Below, in pieces: positions 48,222 to 59,910 of a stretch of 64,000 bases of DNA (position 1 is its first letter; the number at the start of each line of letters is the position of its first letter). A model generated the notes under the pieces. That model made no database searches. It saw only the letters and a list, made by a program, of their open reading frames with translations, and had not been told where the DNA came from. The stretch is from Meloidogyne chitwoodi (taxonomy: Eukaryota > Nematoda > Chromadorea > Rhabditida > Meloidogynidae): NCBI GenBank assembly GCA_015183035.1, contig JACZZP010000003.1, positions 434,001 to 498,000 of the forward strand, given 5' to 3'. A program made the position numbers and the translations under genes.

Positions 48222-48297
48222 GTCACAAACAGGTTTTGAACCTGCGATCTCTCGTTAGTGCTTTTTGTCATATATACCACTTAACTACCAAAACACT
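48222..48297 (-). repeat. antisense tRNA-like sequence in copy C intron 1
   Basis: On the minus strand, TTTTGGTAGTTAAGTGGTAT is A-box-like and CAGGTTCAAAACC B-box-like. A related sequence is in intron 1 of copy E (58562-58638); introns 1 of B (86 bp) and D (93 bp) lack it. Confidence 0.6.
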
Positions 48298-49485
48298 TTA
48301 CTTATTTTCCATTTTTTCTTTTTTATAAGTAATCTTTTACTCCACCATAAGTTTTTTAGATGCTTTCGTTTGATATGTTTACAAAAAAATTTAAAAAAAA
48401 ATTCGGAAAAAAGTGAAATCAATATTTCTAAACATCTTTTTTAATTTTTGGGTATCCAGGTCCCTACTCATAAAATTTTAGTTATCTCCAACTTAATTTG
48501 AACCTTCCGAAAATCCGACAAATCCGTTTGTTTCAACATAAAAATATCGATTTGGAAAAAATTAATTTTTTAAATAATAAATTTATTTACAGAGAAAGGC
48601 CTTGAATATTGGAGATATAATCAATTAATTAACATTGTTGAAGAAGACAAAACAACTGGAAAAGCTCGTGGAAGTACACAAGCTAATGATGTTATTCAAT
48701 TTGAAGAATTTGAATATTTAATAAATGTCCACCCAAATAATATAATTACACCAATATTCATAAATGCTGTACAAGGACTTAGAAATAAAGTAGAAAAATT
48801 TGCAAAAAATCTTGTGAATTTATGTAGTGCTAAAAAAGTTAAAAATGATCTAAAATCATTTGATAAAATTATTTCAAGAAGGGACAGTCCTCAAATATCT
48901 CCTTCACGCCCAACAAAGAGTAAAGGAAAGATACGCAAACAATTCTCAAACCTTTGTAAATGTTTTAATCCTTCAACTTCTGAAAGGGGAGAATCAAGTC
49001 AAAGAATAGCTTCTCCTAAACAGAAAAAAGAACCTCATTCTTGTACTAAACTAATAGAATTAGTGATTGAATGTAAAGTTTTTATTAAAAATTTACATTC
49101 TGTGGGAAATGAAGGTACTTTAATTGATATATTCTCTTTTATGAAGAAAGATGTTGAATTGAAAGATTTAAAACTAATTACTGAATTATCTGAAATTCAA
49201 AGTAAAAAATTGGATATAGCTATAAATGAAAGAATTTATCAAGAACATTTAGAAAATAAAAGAATTAAAGGGAATAAACATGCAATTGTTCAAGGTGCAG
49301 GGCTTGTTGGTTTATATGCTGCTTATAAACTTTTTATGGGTAAAAAGATAAAATTATAAAAATTAATTTATTTTAATCCTTTTTTAAAAATTTTGTTAAA
49401 TTTGTTATTTTTTAATTGTAATACAATTTTTAATAATTTATCCGAAGAAATATAAAAGGAAAAATGACGCGATAGCAAATACATT

Positions 49486-49551
49486 TCTTGGTGTAGTTGG
49501 AAAGGCGCTTGGTTCAGCTTAAAATAGGCGGGTTCGAATCCCCGGGTGGCA
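49486..49551 (+). repeat. intronic tRNA-like sequence, copy C
   Basis: A box CTTGGTGTAGTTGGAAAGGC and B box CGGGTTCGAATCCCCG, in the intron after the FAD-motif exon. The middle is shorter than in A and B. Confidence 0.7.
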
Positions 49552-50664
49552 AACAATTTTATTTTAATATAAAATAAAATGAAAACTTTTAAAAAATATT
49601 TATAAAAATACCTATTATTATTAATAATTCGATTATCGAAAAATTCCTCCCGGAGAATTCCTCCCCAGATTATCGGAAAATTCCCTTATTTTCCGAAAAA
49701 TTGTAGAGGAATTTTCCGGTCAACAATAATTCATTCAGATGGAATAAACATAACTCTAGTAGATGATAGCTCTGAAGATTATATAAAAAATCAAGTAATA
49801 AGTTTAGACCGAATTTGGATGTCAGAATTACGTTTCTTTTTGGGTACTGAATTTGATGAATTATTTTTTGATAATGAAGAAACTGGAGAAAAATCGTTAG
49901 GAAAATTATTTGATGAAGGCATTGGTTTAATTAATATAAAAAATTTGGAAAATGTATTAAAAGAAAGATTAAAGGTATTATCTGAATATATAGATAGAAG
50001 AGAACAAAACAGAATTGATGGACCAAAATCATTTTTGAAATTATTTTATGAAATAGCAGTTTTGGATATTAAAAAAGACAAAAGAATGCCATTAGCTGTT
50101 TTGGGTACTCCAGAAAAACAATTTAATCCAATTGCCCAAAATGAGTTTGAAAAGAACGTTAAAAATATTTTAAAAGATAATAATATAGATCCTAAAAGAG
50201 CTAGTTATGAAAATATTAAAAAGTCTCGTTCTATAATTCTTCAAAATCATCTTCAATTTGATCAAAAAGTTGCAAATAATAAAAAAATTTATGGAAAAAG
50301 ATTAATACCTTATACTCATTATAGAGGAGATGTAGAATATATTACAGCAGAACAACATGCCAAATTCCAAATTGAAGGAAAAGCTTTTGGATTAAAAAAT
50401 TTAAAAGAATTTAATTATTTAGAAAATGTAGAATCTACTTTTGATAATATTGGAAGAAAAGTTGTAGCAATTCCTTTTGATTTCTTTTTCTGTGGTGGTA
50501 ATGACCAAATAAGAAATAAACATTTGGGTAAATTTATTTAATTAGAAAAAGATAAAAATCTAAACTAGGGAATAATATGACAAAATGTCACTAAGAGATT
50601 GAATAAGCGGCAAGGACACCAAAGTACTGAAAACTATACTGGGCATATAACTTAAGTTCTAACC

Positions 50665-50850
50665 AGTGATCGGCAAGTTCCAGTTCCGCAACTGTGGAAC
50701 TACAAAATTTCTGGAACTGGAACTTGTTCCGGAACTAGTTCCGGAACAAGAACTGGTCAGAAACTAGACTGGAATTATGAAAATTAAAAATGCAGTCCCG
50801 GAACTGGAACTAGTTCGTGGAAATTTCGGAACTTTCCCATTACTGGCCAT
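50665..50850. repeat. GGAACTGGAACT repeat/foldback in copy C intron 3
   Basis: Dense direct and inverted copies of GGAACTGGAACTTGTTCC and GGAACTAGTTCCGGAAC, bounded by CCAGTGATCGGCAAGTTCC-like and inverted ACTTTCCCATTACTGG sequence. It looks like a foldback element with internal repeats. Confidence 0.65.
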
Positions 50851-51963
50851 AAAAAATATATTTTAAATTTTTTTAGAAAGACCACAACAGTTAACAGAAT
50901 CTAAAAACTATGGTTTCGCTATTTTTAACAAAAAATATTGGAATATAAATGTTTTTGATGACGGGACTGCCTTCTTTAGAGATCCAATAACTGACATGAG
51001 AGAATATTTAGAAGAACAGAAATTAGATGAATTGATTCACTCTAGCCTTCCTTCTGAAAATCTTAAAAAACGTTATGCCAAATTAACACTTTTTATTCTG
51101 TCGGGAAAGAAGAAAGATAGAGAAGGTAATATAATTAGAGACGAAGTTGTTGTAAGACTATTTGAGTCTAACCCAGCATTACAGATTGAATCAATAACAC
51201 CTGTGGGACTTGAAAAATTTATTAATGACTTTAAAATTGAGAGAAAAGAAAAAGTTAAGAAGTTTAAGAATGATGAGAGAGACGTGTATGACATGTTAAT
51301 AGATCAACACATTTTACTTGATTGGAATTCATTAACAGAATTAAAAGATGAAAATGAAAAAGAATTAAAAAAATATGATGATTTTCTTGAAGAATTACAA
51401 AAAAGATGGGCTAGAGCATTATTTAATTATACATTAAATACTAGACATCCTAACAAGAGAGGACACGTACAAATTAGAGAAAGAGAAGACAATGGAGAAG
51501 AAGGAGAAAATATAGAAAAACAAGAAGAGGCATCAAGTAGTCGTAATATAAAAGAGGAAATAATGTTAGATATAATAGAAGAAATACCTGACAAACAAAT
51601 TATTTATTTTGATTGTTATAGTATAAATACAAAAACGATGTTGCAATTTATGGAATTGAAAATCCTGTAATAAGTATTAATGGAGCAATTATAGCAGCTA
51701 TTGGAGTTGCAAATACAAGTACTCATTTTATGACTGCTAGTGGTATTAGTACAGGTTTATTTTATAAATTTTTGGAAGATAATAAATCATTTTAAGGACG
51801 TTTTGGTGTTGAGATTGCATCTGCCGTAATTAAAGAATCTGATTTAGACCATATGGAAATAAACTTAAGAAAAGAATTAAGAAAAGTGAGAAGACGAGTA
51901 CTTGAAAAAACAGGAGAATATGTAAAAACAAAAGAAGGTATACAGTTTGACTTGGAAAATTGA

Positions 51964-53369
51964 AAAGTGATTTTTTTAGGATAGGATTTGGAGATAGTCC
52001 CTTTCCTCTTTTCATTTTTTTCAAACAAACTTTTTAACAAATTTTTACCAAAAGTATTTTAAAAATGTATTTTTTAAAGTTCACACATTTTGAATTATAT
52101 CATTTTTTTATTTTGATTTGAGTTGAAAGTAAATATTTAAATGCATTCTTTTTTTATTATTTTATATGTGGTTTCAAAAAATTCTTAAGGGGTTGTGAAT
52201 CTAATAAAAAAAGAATTATCGATTTTCGATAAGTTTAAAAAAAGTTATTCAAAAAACAAAATCGGCGCCCAAATTGCCGCACCCTGTATATAAATAAATT
52301 AAATTACTTAAAATTAAATAAAATTAATTAAATCAAATAAATTAAAATAATATTACTTCCAAATATTAATTAATTAATAATATTATTTTAATTCGTTCTA
52401 CAACACATATATAACAAAAAAAAGTTAATATGCAAAAGTTTAATAAATTCAAAAATAAAAATAGATGGGAAAATATTCGTGGCTAAAAATCTAAAAATTC
52501 CCTAAAATTTTAAAAATTTACCCTTTCCCCTATCTCCCCAAAATTAAAGAAAAGGAAAGAATATTTAATTCATTAATATTCTTTTTTCATGTCTGATGTT
52601 TAATATTATTTAAATAAAAAATATATTAAAATAAACAGAAGAAAAAAAGAAAATAAAAATATTAAATAGAAGTAAAAAAATAAAAAATTATACGAAAATA
52701 ATCGAACCCACAAGGAAAAAAGGTGTAGTCGGCAACGCTAACCACTACACCAATCGCCTCCACAACCATTTAAAGTTTAATTAATATAAGGTTAATTTAA
52801 AAATAAAAACTTGGGCATTATTTTAATAAAATTCAAGTAAAAATTTAATATAAATATTTTAAAAAATTATTTAAATAATAATAATATTTCAAAATATGTA
52901 GCCTTTTACTACAGTAAAAATTTTGAAAAAATTTTTGAAAATTTTTAATTGCCAATTTTCGAGAAATAAAAAATTGATTTACGTCAATTAAAAATTAATT
53001 TGCCAAATATCTTCTCTTTCTTTAAAAAATTTTTTTCTCTAATTTAATTTATTCTTTACTATTTCAAAAGAAAAATGCCAAAGAAAATTTATTCAAGACA
53101 AAGAAAAAATTTTTTTCTTCTTTCCAGTCTTTATGTTGTATTAATTGAAGGAGAGAAGAAGCCCTTCTCTCCTTTTTTTTTTTAAAAATTAAAAAAAAAT
53201 TAATTGAGGTAAATTAAATTAAACTTGATCATTTGAAAACGATACTCCTCCCCTTTTTTAATTTTTTTCTTTAAAATAAATGTTTATATATAAAAATTTA
53301 TTTAAGGTGAAAACCACTCATTTTAATTAAAAAAAAAACCAAAAAAAGCTTCAAAAAACTTTCATAAAA
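51964..53369. other. spacer between copies C and D
   Basis: Holds the family 3' flank (52068-52120), a minus-strand tRNA-like sequence at 52690-52762 (B box GGGTTCGATTATT, A box TTGGTGTAGTGGTTAGCG) that matches 39794-39866 together with its flank, and the conserved upstream block of copy D at 53211-53369. Confidence 0.5.
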
Positions 53370-56300
53370 ATGAAAAGAAAAACAACAAAATTATTATTAT
53401 TACCTATTAATATTGTTTGCCTTGTTTTAATTTTAATTTCATTTTTTGATAAAAATGAAGCTTTTAACGAAGAACAATTGATGGGGACAATACAAAATAA
53501 TTTGATTTATGCTGCTTTTCCTGCTAGCAACCAATCACGATATAAATTTGACAAAAGTTATTTTTTAAATAAAAATTAATTTTCCCAATCTGACAGAATT
53601 AACAAATTAATTTAAAAATCCCTAAATTTTAAATAAATATTTTTTAAAGAGAAAGGCTTTAGAGATGATAAAGCTCATCTGAAAGGCCTTGATGAATATT
53701 GGAGATATTATCAATTAATTAATATTTCTGAAAAAGACAAAACAACAGGAAAAGCTCGAGGAAGTACACAAGCTAATGATGTTATTCAATTTGAAGAATT
53801 TGAATATTTAATGAATAGAGAACCAAATAGTGACATGACAACAGTATTCACAAATGCTGTAAATCAACTTAAAGAAAAAGTAGGAGTATTTGCAGAAAAT
53901 AATTTTATAAATAAAAATTATTGTAATGTTGAACAAGTTAAAAGAGAATTAAATAATGATGAAACTGTTGATGACATTGAGTTGGAAACATTATCTTTAG
54001 AGAGAAGAAGTCCTATAAAGTCTCCTGTACACTCAAAGAAGATTTCTAAAAAAGGAAGGAAAAGTAAATTCTCCAATTGGTGTGGATGTTTTAGTACTTC
54101 AACTTATGATGTAGGAGAACCAAGTCAACAAAGAACAGCTTCTCCCAACAGAGAAAATCCTTGTACTAAACTAATAAAATTAGTGATTGATTGTAAAATA
54201 TTTATTAAAGATTTACATTCTGTGGGAAATGAAGGTACTTTAATTGATATATTCTCTTTTATGGAAAAAGATGTTGAATTGGAACATTTAAAATTAATTT
54301 ATGAATTATCTGAAATTCAAAGTAAAAAATTGGATATAGCTATAAATGCAAGAATTTATCAAGAACATTTAGAAAATAAAAGAATTAAAGGGAATAAACA
54401 TGCAATTATTCAAGGTGCAGGGCCTGTTGGTTTATATGCTGCTTATAAACTTTTTATGGGTAAAACATTAAAAATTAATTTGTTTTTTTATCTACATATC
54501 CTCTAAAATATTTTATACTTTCAAAATTCGCTATTTTTTAATTTGAAAATAATTTAACAATTTATGAGAAGAAATGTAGTAGTAAAAATAATTAAACTAT
54601 TCATAAAATTGGTTGGTGTAGTGGGGAAAGGCGCTGGCAAATTGGCAGGGTTCGAATCCCATGGGTGGAAAACAATTTTATTTTAATAGAAAATTAATGG
54701 GGAAAACTTAAAAATATTCAAAATAATTCCTCTTATCATTTTTAATTTTTTCAGATGGAATAAATATAACTCTAGTAAATGATCGTTCTGAAGAGTATAT
54801 GAGAAATCGAGTAGTAGATTTTGATCGAATTTGGATGTCAGAATTACGTTTCTTTTTGGGTACTGAATTTGACAAATTTTTTAAAGATAATGAAGACACT
54901 GGAGAAAAATCTTTGGGAAAATTATTTGATGAAGGCATTGGTTTTTTTAACATAAAAAATTTTGAAAATATATTAAAAGAAAGATTAAAGGTATTATCTG
55001 AATATATAGATGAAGAACAAAACAGAATTGATAGACCAAAATCATTTTTGAAATTAATTTATGAAATAGCAGTTTTGGATATTAATATTGAAGAGTCATT
55101 TGCTATTTTGGGTGTTCCAGAAAAACAATTTAATCCAAATGCCGAAAATGAGTATAAAAGAAAGCTTAAAATTTATGAAAAAAAATATAGAACAAGTGAT
55201 CCTATTTATCAAATTCTTAGACAAAAAGTTGAAAATATAAAAAACATTTATGGAGAAGGATTAATACCTTATACTCGTTATAGAGGAGATGTAGTGGAAT
55301 TTATTACTGCAGAACAACTGGCCAAACTACAAATTGAAGGAAAAGCTTTTGAATTAAAAAATTTAAGAGAAGAATTTAATTATATACATAACAATTATAA
55401 TTTTATTGAAGAAAAACAAACTATAGAAATTTATTTTGATTTCTTTTTCTGTGCTGGTGGTGCTAATGACCAAATACGAAATAAACATTTAGGTCATTTT
55501 TTAATAAAAACCAATTAATTTTACAAAATGACACTAAGCATTGAAGAGGCGGCGAGGATCTGCCCACGGGGATGGGCAAGTTTCGGGTTTCTGAAATTTC
55601 GGATTTTTAGGTCATTTATAGTCGTATTTCGATTTTTATTTTTTTAAATTTTGTTTCGGATGTCGGATTTTGTATTTTATTTTCCAATTTTGCCCAGCCC
55701 TGCTGCCCAAGTGTTGTACATTGCTGGGTAGACTGTTCCGTTTTTTTGTAATCAAGACCACATCTCTTAAGAGCGTCTGTGATAAAAACCAATCTCTCGT
55801 TTACAAAAGACGCAGAAAATATGTAGTTTTTGAAAATAGCAGATCATGTGACATTTCTCTGGCCTCAACTATCCACTGGTTAGTTTTTCTACATCTTTTT
55901 TTCATGAAGATGAGCTTTATCACAGACGCTTTGAAGAGACCATGTGGTCTAGGCATAAAAAAGAAACAGATCTACTACTGGGCATTTTCTACTTTTTATA
56001 AGAAACTTTAGCCAAATATATATTAAACTTTTTTTAGAAAAACCACAACAATTGACAGAATCTAAAAATTATGGTGTAGTTATATTTGATAAAAAACATT
56101 GGGACAGAGACAGATATGTTTTTGATGACGGGACTGCCTTCTTTAGAGATCCTATAACTGACATGAAAGAATATTTAGAAGAACAGAAATTAGATGAATT
56201 TATTCACTCTAGCCTTCCTTCTGAAATGCTTAAAGAACGTTATGCCAAATTAACAGATTTTATTCTGTCGAGAAAGAAGAAAGATAGAGAAGGTAATCTG

Positions 56301-57235
56301 ATTGGAGACCAAGTTGTTGTAAGATTATTTGAGTCTAATCCAACATTACATATTGCATCAATAACACCTGTTGGACTTGAACAATTTATTAATGACTTTA
56401 AAGATGAGAGAAAAGGAATAGCTGATTTGTTGAAGACTAACGAAAGTAAAATGTATAACGAAATTAAAAAGTATGAAGATGATGGATATCAAGTTGATTG
56501 GAATTCTTTAACTCTTTTAAAAGATGAAAATGAAAAAGAATTAAAGAAATATGACGATTTTCATGAAGAATTACAAAAAAGATGGGCTAGAGCATTATTT
56601 AATTATACATTTAATACTAGACATGAAAAAAAGATTGGAACAGTAGAAATTAGAGAAAGAGAAGAAAATAGAGAAAAACAAAGAGAAGCATCAGGTAGTA
56701 GAAAAGGGAAAGAAAAAATGGGAGAAACTAGTAGTGATAAAAGAAAAGGAAAAATGCCGGAACCAAAACAAATTCTTTATTTTGATCGTTACAGTTTAAA
56801 TACAACAACTTTTGATGTTGCAATTTATGGAATTGAAAATCCTGTAAAACAACTTGATAATGGATCAATTATAGCAGCTATTGGAGATGCAAATACAAGT
56901 GCTCATTTTATGACTGCTAGTGGTATTAGTACAGGTTTATATTTTTAAATTTTTTGAGAGACAAAAATTATTTTTAAAAAAGTTCTCTTATGTAATTTTA
57001 TCAATATTTATTTAAAAATATTTTTTAAGGACGTTTTGGTGTTGAGAGTGTATCTGCCGCAATTAAAAATTCTGATAATTTCAATTTGGAAGGAAACCTA
57101 AGAAACGGATTAAGAAAAGTGAGAAGACGAGTACTTGAAAAAGCAAGTGAATATGTTAAAGTACGAGAAGGTATACAGGTTGACTTGGAAGAAAACATTG
57201 AAGAAGTGGACTCGGAAATTGAAGAGGAAGATTGA
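53370..57235 (+). CDS. secreted MICAL-like flavin monooxygenase, copy D (intact)
   Basis: Best representative of the family. Five exons in phase (53370-53556, 53650-54459, 54755-55492, 56038-56934, 57030-57235), 945 aa. Signal peptide from residue 1 (KLLLLPINIVCLVLILISFF, cut near NEA); KGFRDDKAHLKGLDEYWRY motif; variable Ser/Lys-rich linker around residues 190-230; conserved HSVGNEGTLIDIFSFM; FAD Rossmann motif HAIIQGAGPVGLYAAYKLF near 320; DRIWMSELRFFLGTEFDKFF; DG-region FDFFFCAGGANDQIRNKHLG; then GD motif SIIAAIGDANTSAHFMTASG near 870 and an acidic C-terminus. The order GxGxxG - DG - GD is that of group A flavin monooxygenases, and LR..G..F / INIK.LE..LKERL recalls MICAL. The length and the insertions make the substrate unpredictable. 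The conserved upstream block precedes it. Exported location is inferred from the signal peptide. Confidence 0.8.
54612..54668 (+). repeat. intronic tRNA-like sequence, copy D
   Basis: A box GTTGGTGTAGTGGGGAAAGG and B box CAGGGTTCGAATCCC with a shortened middle (57 bp in all), in the same intron as in the other copies. Confidence 0.65.
55751..55956. mobile_element. foldback element in copy D intron 3, related to 22223-22698
   Basis: AGACCACATCTCTTAAGAGC then GTCTGTGATAAA is mirrored by TTTATCACAGACGCTTTGAA then GAGACCATGTGGTCT. The core shares AAAGACGCAGAAAATATGTA and ACTATCCACTGGT with the element in the eIF4B/4H-like gene. The preceding 55565-55705 is another palindrome (GATGGGCAAGTTTCGGGTTT ... 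ATTTTGCCCAGCCC). Confidence 0.75.
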
Positions 57236-58301
57236 AAAGAGATTTTTGAGGATTGGATTTGGGATTAAAAAAACATTGGTACTTTTCTGTTATGTCAAAC
57301 CCACCTCTTGAGTCTCAGAAATTTTTGAAAATTGTAACTCTTCTCTAAAAGAGATTCTTCTTAAATATAATTAAAAAAACAAAGCATTGAGGACTCTATT
57401 ATATTAAAATACAATATATTTATTTATGAGACTCAAATGGAAAATGGATGGCATTATGAAAGTACCAAAACATTTATTTATTTTTAAAATTTTTTTTTCC
57501 GAGTCTCAAAAATGAAAGAAACACTAATATAGTGACCATTTATTAGTATGCTCCCATGTAAAAATTAAAAAAACAATTTTTTTATGTTTGAGACTGTTTC
57601 TCTGTATTAGGGGTTATTTTAAATTTTATATAAAAATTAGTCCCTTTCCACTTTATTTTTTAGTAAACAACAAAACTTTTTATTTAAACAAAATTTATTT
57701 ATTTAAATTACCACAAGGACTAAAAAAACATTTTGTTTTAAAAATGTTTTTTTTAAAGTTCACACATTTTATCTTTTTGAATTGTATCATTTTTTATTTT
57801 GATTGGAGTTAAAGATAAATATTTAAATGCATTCTTTTTATTATTTTATATAAAAAAGGTTGTTTTAATTTATTTTTAATTAAATATATGGGCACATTCG
57901 GGCGAAATTTTTGGAGATAATCTTATATTGGGAATTTAAATAAAAATTGCAGAGGTCCATCCCAAATTTCTTCCAATTTAAAAATAAAAAATTTAAAGAT
58001 ATGCAATTTTAATAAAATTGTAAGATAAAAATCCAATTAAAAAAATTAATTTAATTGATTAATATTTCTGTGCCCTTTACTTCCTCTCAAAAAATTAAAA
58101 AGACCCCTTTGTTTGAAAAATTCAAATTTGGCAATTTAATATTAAGAAAAAATTAATTGACGTAAATTAAAAAATTAAATCAATTGATCTTGTGCCTTCC
58201 CCTTTTTAAATTTTTTAAATAAATTCAAATAGACAAATTTATTCAAAGTGAAAATTACTCATTTTAATTTAAAAAATTTAAATAATATTCCCTTCATAAA
58301 A
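57236..58301. other. spacer between copies D and E
   Basis: Begins with 3' sequence matching that after copy B (ACATTGGTACT, TTATGTC, ATTGAGGACT, ACAATATATTTATTTATGAG), then the family 3' flank at 57750-57830, then a weakened upstream block of copy E at 58160-58301. No other gene. Confidence 0.5.
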
Positions 58302-59673
58302 ATGAAAAGAAAAACAACAAAATTATTATTATTACCTATTAATATTGTTTGCCTTGTTTTAATTTTAATTTTTTCATTTTTTGATAAAAATGAAGCTTTT
58401 AACGAAGAACAATTGATGGGGATAATACAAAATAATTTGATTTATGCTGCTTTTTCAGTTGATAAATACCCTCAAACACGATACAAATTTAACGAATGTT
58501 ATTTTTTATTTTAATAAAAATTATATTATTTAATTGCTTAAAAAAAGAAAAATAAAAGCTCATCCACCGGAAGGTTTCGAACTTGCAACCTTCAGTGGTA
58601 GACATTCGTGTATATACCACTGAACTACCGAGAACCTTTTGTTATTTTTATTTTTTCTAATTGAAGTATTACCCAAATCCACTCGATTTTATGATCTCAA
58701 TCCAACTTAAATTAAAACCTTTCCCGTCTGGCTTAAAAATAACAAATCCCCCAATATGGAAAAGACATTTTTCCAGACAATATAAAATTTTATTTAAAAA
58801 ATTCCACATTTTTAAATAAAAATTATGCTTTTATAGGGAAAGGCTTTAAAGAATGGCGATATAATCAATTAATTAACATTGCTGAAATGGACAAAACAAC
58901 TGGAAAAGCTCGTGGAAGTACACAAGCTAATGATGTTCTTCAATTTGAAGAATTTGAATATTTAATGGAGAAAAAAGAAAATAAAGAGAGGATAAAAATA
59001 TTTAGAGATGATAATAAAATTAACAGGGAATTTAAAGAACGAGATGATAAAATGATACAAATATTAAAAAGTGCTGTAAACAGACTTAAAAGTAAAGTCG
59101 AAAGATTTGCAAAACAAAATTTTACCAATGAAAATTCTATGAATAAAAATTGTAAAGCTAAACAAGTTAAAAATGATCTGATGATATTTGATAATTATGA
59201 AAATGTTGACGACGCTTATTTTGAAACATCATCATCAGGAGATGACAGTATGAATTCTCCAAAAGAGAGGCAATTACTCTCCAATCTTTGTCATTGTTCT
59301 ACTCCTTCAACTCCTAAAAGAGGAGAATCAAGTCAAAGAAAAGAATCTCGTAAACAGAAAAAAGAACCTCATTCTTGTACTAAACTAATAGAAATAGTGA
59401 TTGATTGTAAAATATTTATTAAAAATTTACATTCTGTGGGAAATGAAGGTACTTTAATTGATATATTCTCTTTTATGAAGAAAGACGTTGAATTGAATTA
59501 TTTAAAATTAATTTACGAATTATCTGAAATTCAAAGTAAAGCAATGGATATAGCTATAAATGAAAGAATTTATAATGAACATTTAGAAAATAAAAGAATT
59601 AAAGGGTATAAACATGCAATTGTTCAAGGTGCAGGGCCTGTTGGTTTATATGCTGCTTATAAACTTTTTATGG
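58302..59673 (+). pseudogene. secreted MICAL-like flavin monooxygenase, copy E (truncated)
   Basis: Only exons 1 and 2 remain (58302-58497 and 58837-59673), both in phase. They include signal peptide KLLLLPINIVCLVLILIFSFF, WKGFKEWRYNQL, the variable linker, HSVGNEGTLIDIFSFM and the FAD motif AIVQGAGPVGLYAAYKLF. The next intron begins normally and holds the tRNA-like sequence, but at about 59911 the sequence changes to the family's 3' flank (TATTTTTTTAAAGTCCACAT), so exons 3-5 are deleted. If transcribed and unspliced, the frame ends a few codons into the intron, giving a secreted protein of about 345 aa with half of the FAD domain. It could be a non-functional remnant or, less likely, a truncated expressed product. 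Confidence 0.8.
58562..58638 (-). repeat. antisense tRNA-like sequence in copy E intron 1
   Basis: Minus strand: CTCGGTAGTTCAGTGGTATA as A box, CAAGTTCGAAACCTTCCGG as T-arm. It corresponds to the one in copy C intron 1. Confidence 0.6.
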
Positions 59674-59840
59674 GTAAAAAGATAAAATTATAAAACTTAA
59701 TTTATTTTTTAAATCTTTCTCTAAAATAACTTTGTCAAAATTTGGAATTTCAAAATTCGTTATTTTTTAATTGTAAATTAGTTTGATAATTTATGAGAAG
59801 AAATATAGAAGAAAATTAGATTAAGTTTGTAAGCAAGTTC

Positions 59841-59910
59841 GTTGGTGTAGTTGGTAAGGCGTTTGCTTCAAAGTTGCTTTCAACATAAAATTGACGGGTT
59901 CGACTCCAAA
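59841..59910 (+). repeat. tRNA-like sequence at the copy E deletion junction
   Basis: A box GTTGGTGTAGTTGGTAAGGC and B box ACGGGTTCGACTCC. Directly after the B box the sequence becomes the family 3' flank. Confidence 0.7.

Larger units (their letters stand above)
47940..51963 (+). pseudogene. secreted MICAL-like flavin monooxygenase, copy C (frameshifted, FAD motif damaged)
   Basis: Five exons by homology: 47940-48120, 48593-49339, 49739-50527, 50877-51754, 51797-51963. Exons 1-3 keep phase. The FAD motif reads GAGLVGLYAAYKLF (Pro to Leu). The DG-region has lost two residues (FFFCGGNDQIRN against FFFCAGGANDQIRN in D). Exon 4 is 878 nt: ACAACAACTTTTGATGTT of D is ACAAAAACGATGTT here, a 4-nt loss near 51638 that stops translation at 51668-51670. 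Beyond the break the GD motif reads AAIGVANTSTHF, so its Asp, which contacts the FAD ribityl/pyrophosphate in this superfamily, is gone. Together these say inactive. The C-terminal exon is still open. Confidence 0.8.

Noticed and set aside
55670..56011. 113-codon frame in copy D intron 3
   Set aside because: It covers the foldback element, has no splice support and interrupts an intron whose borders match the other copies.
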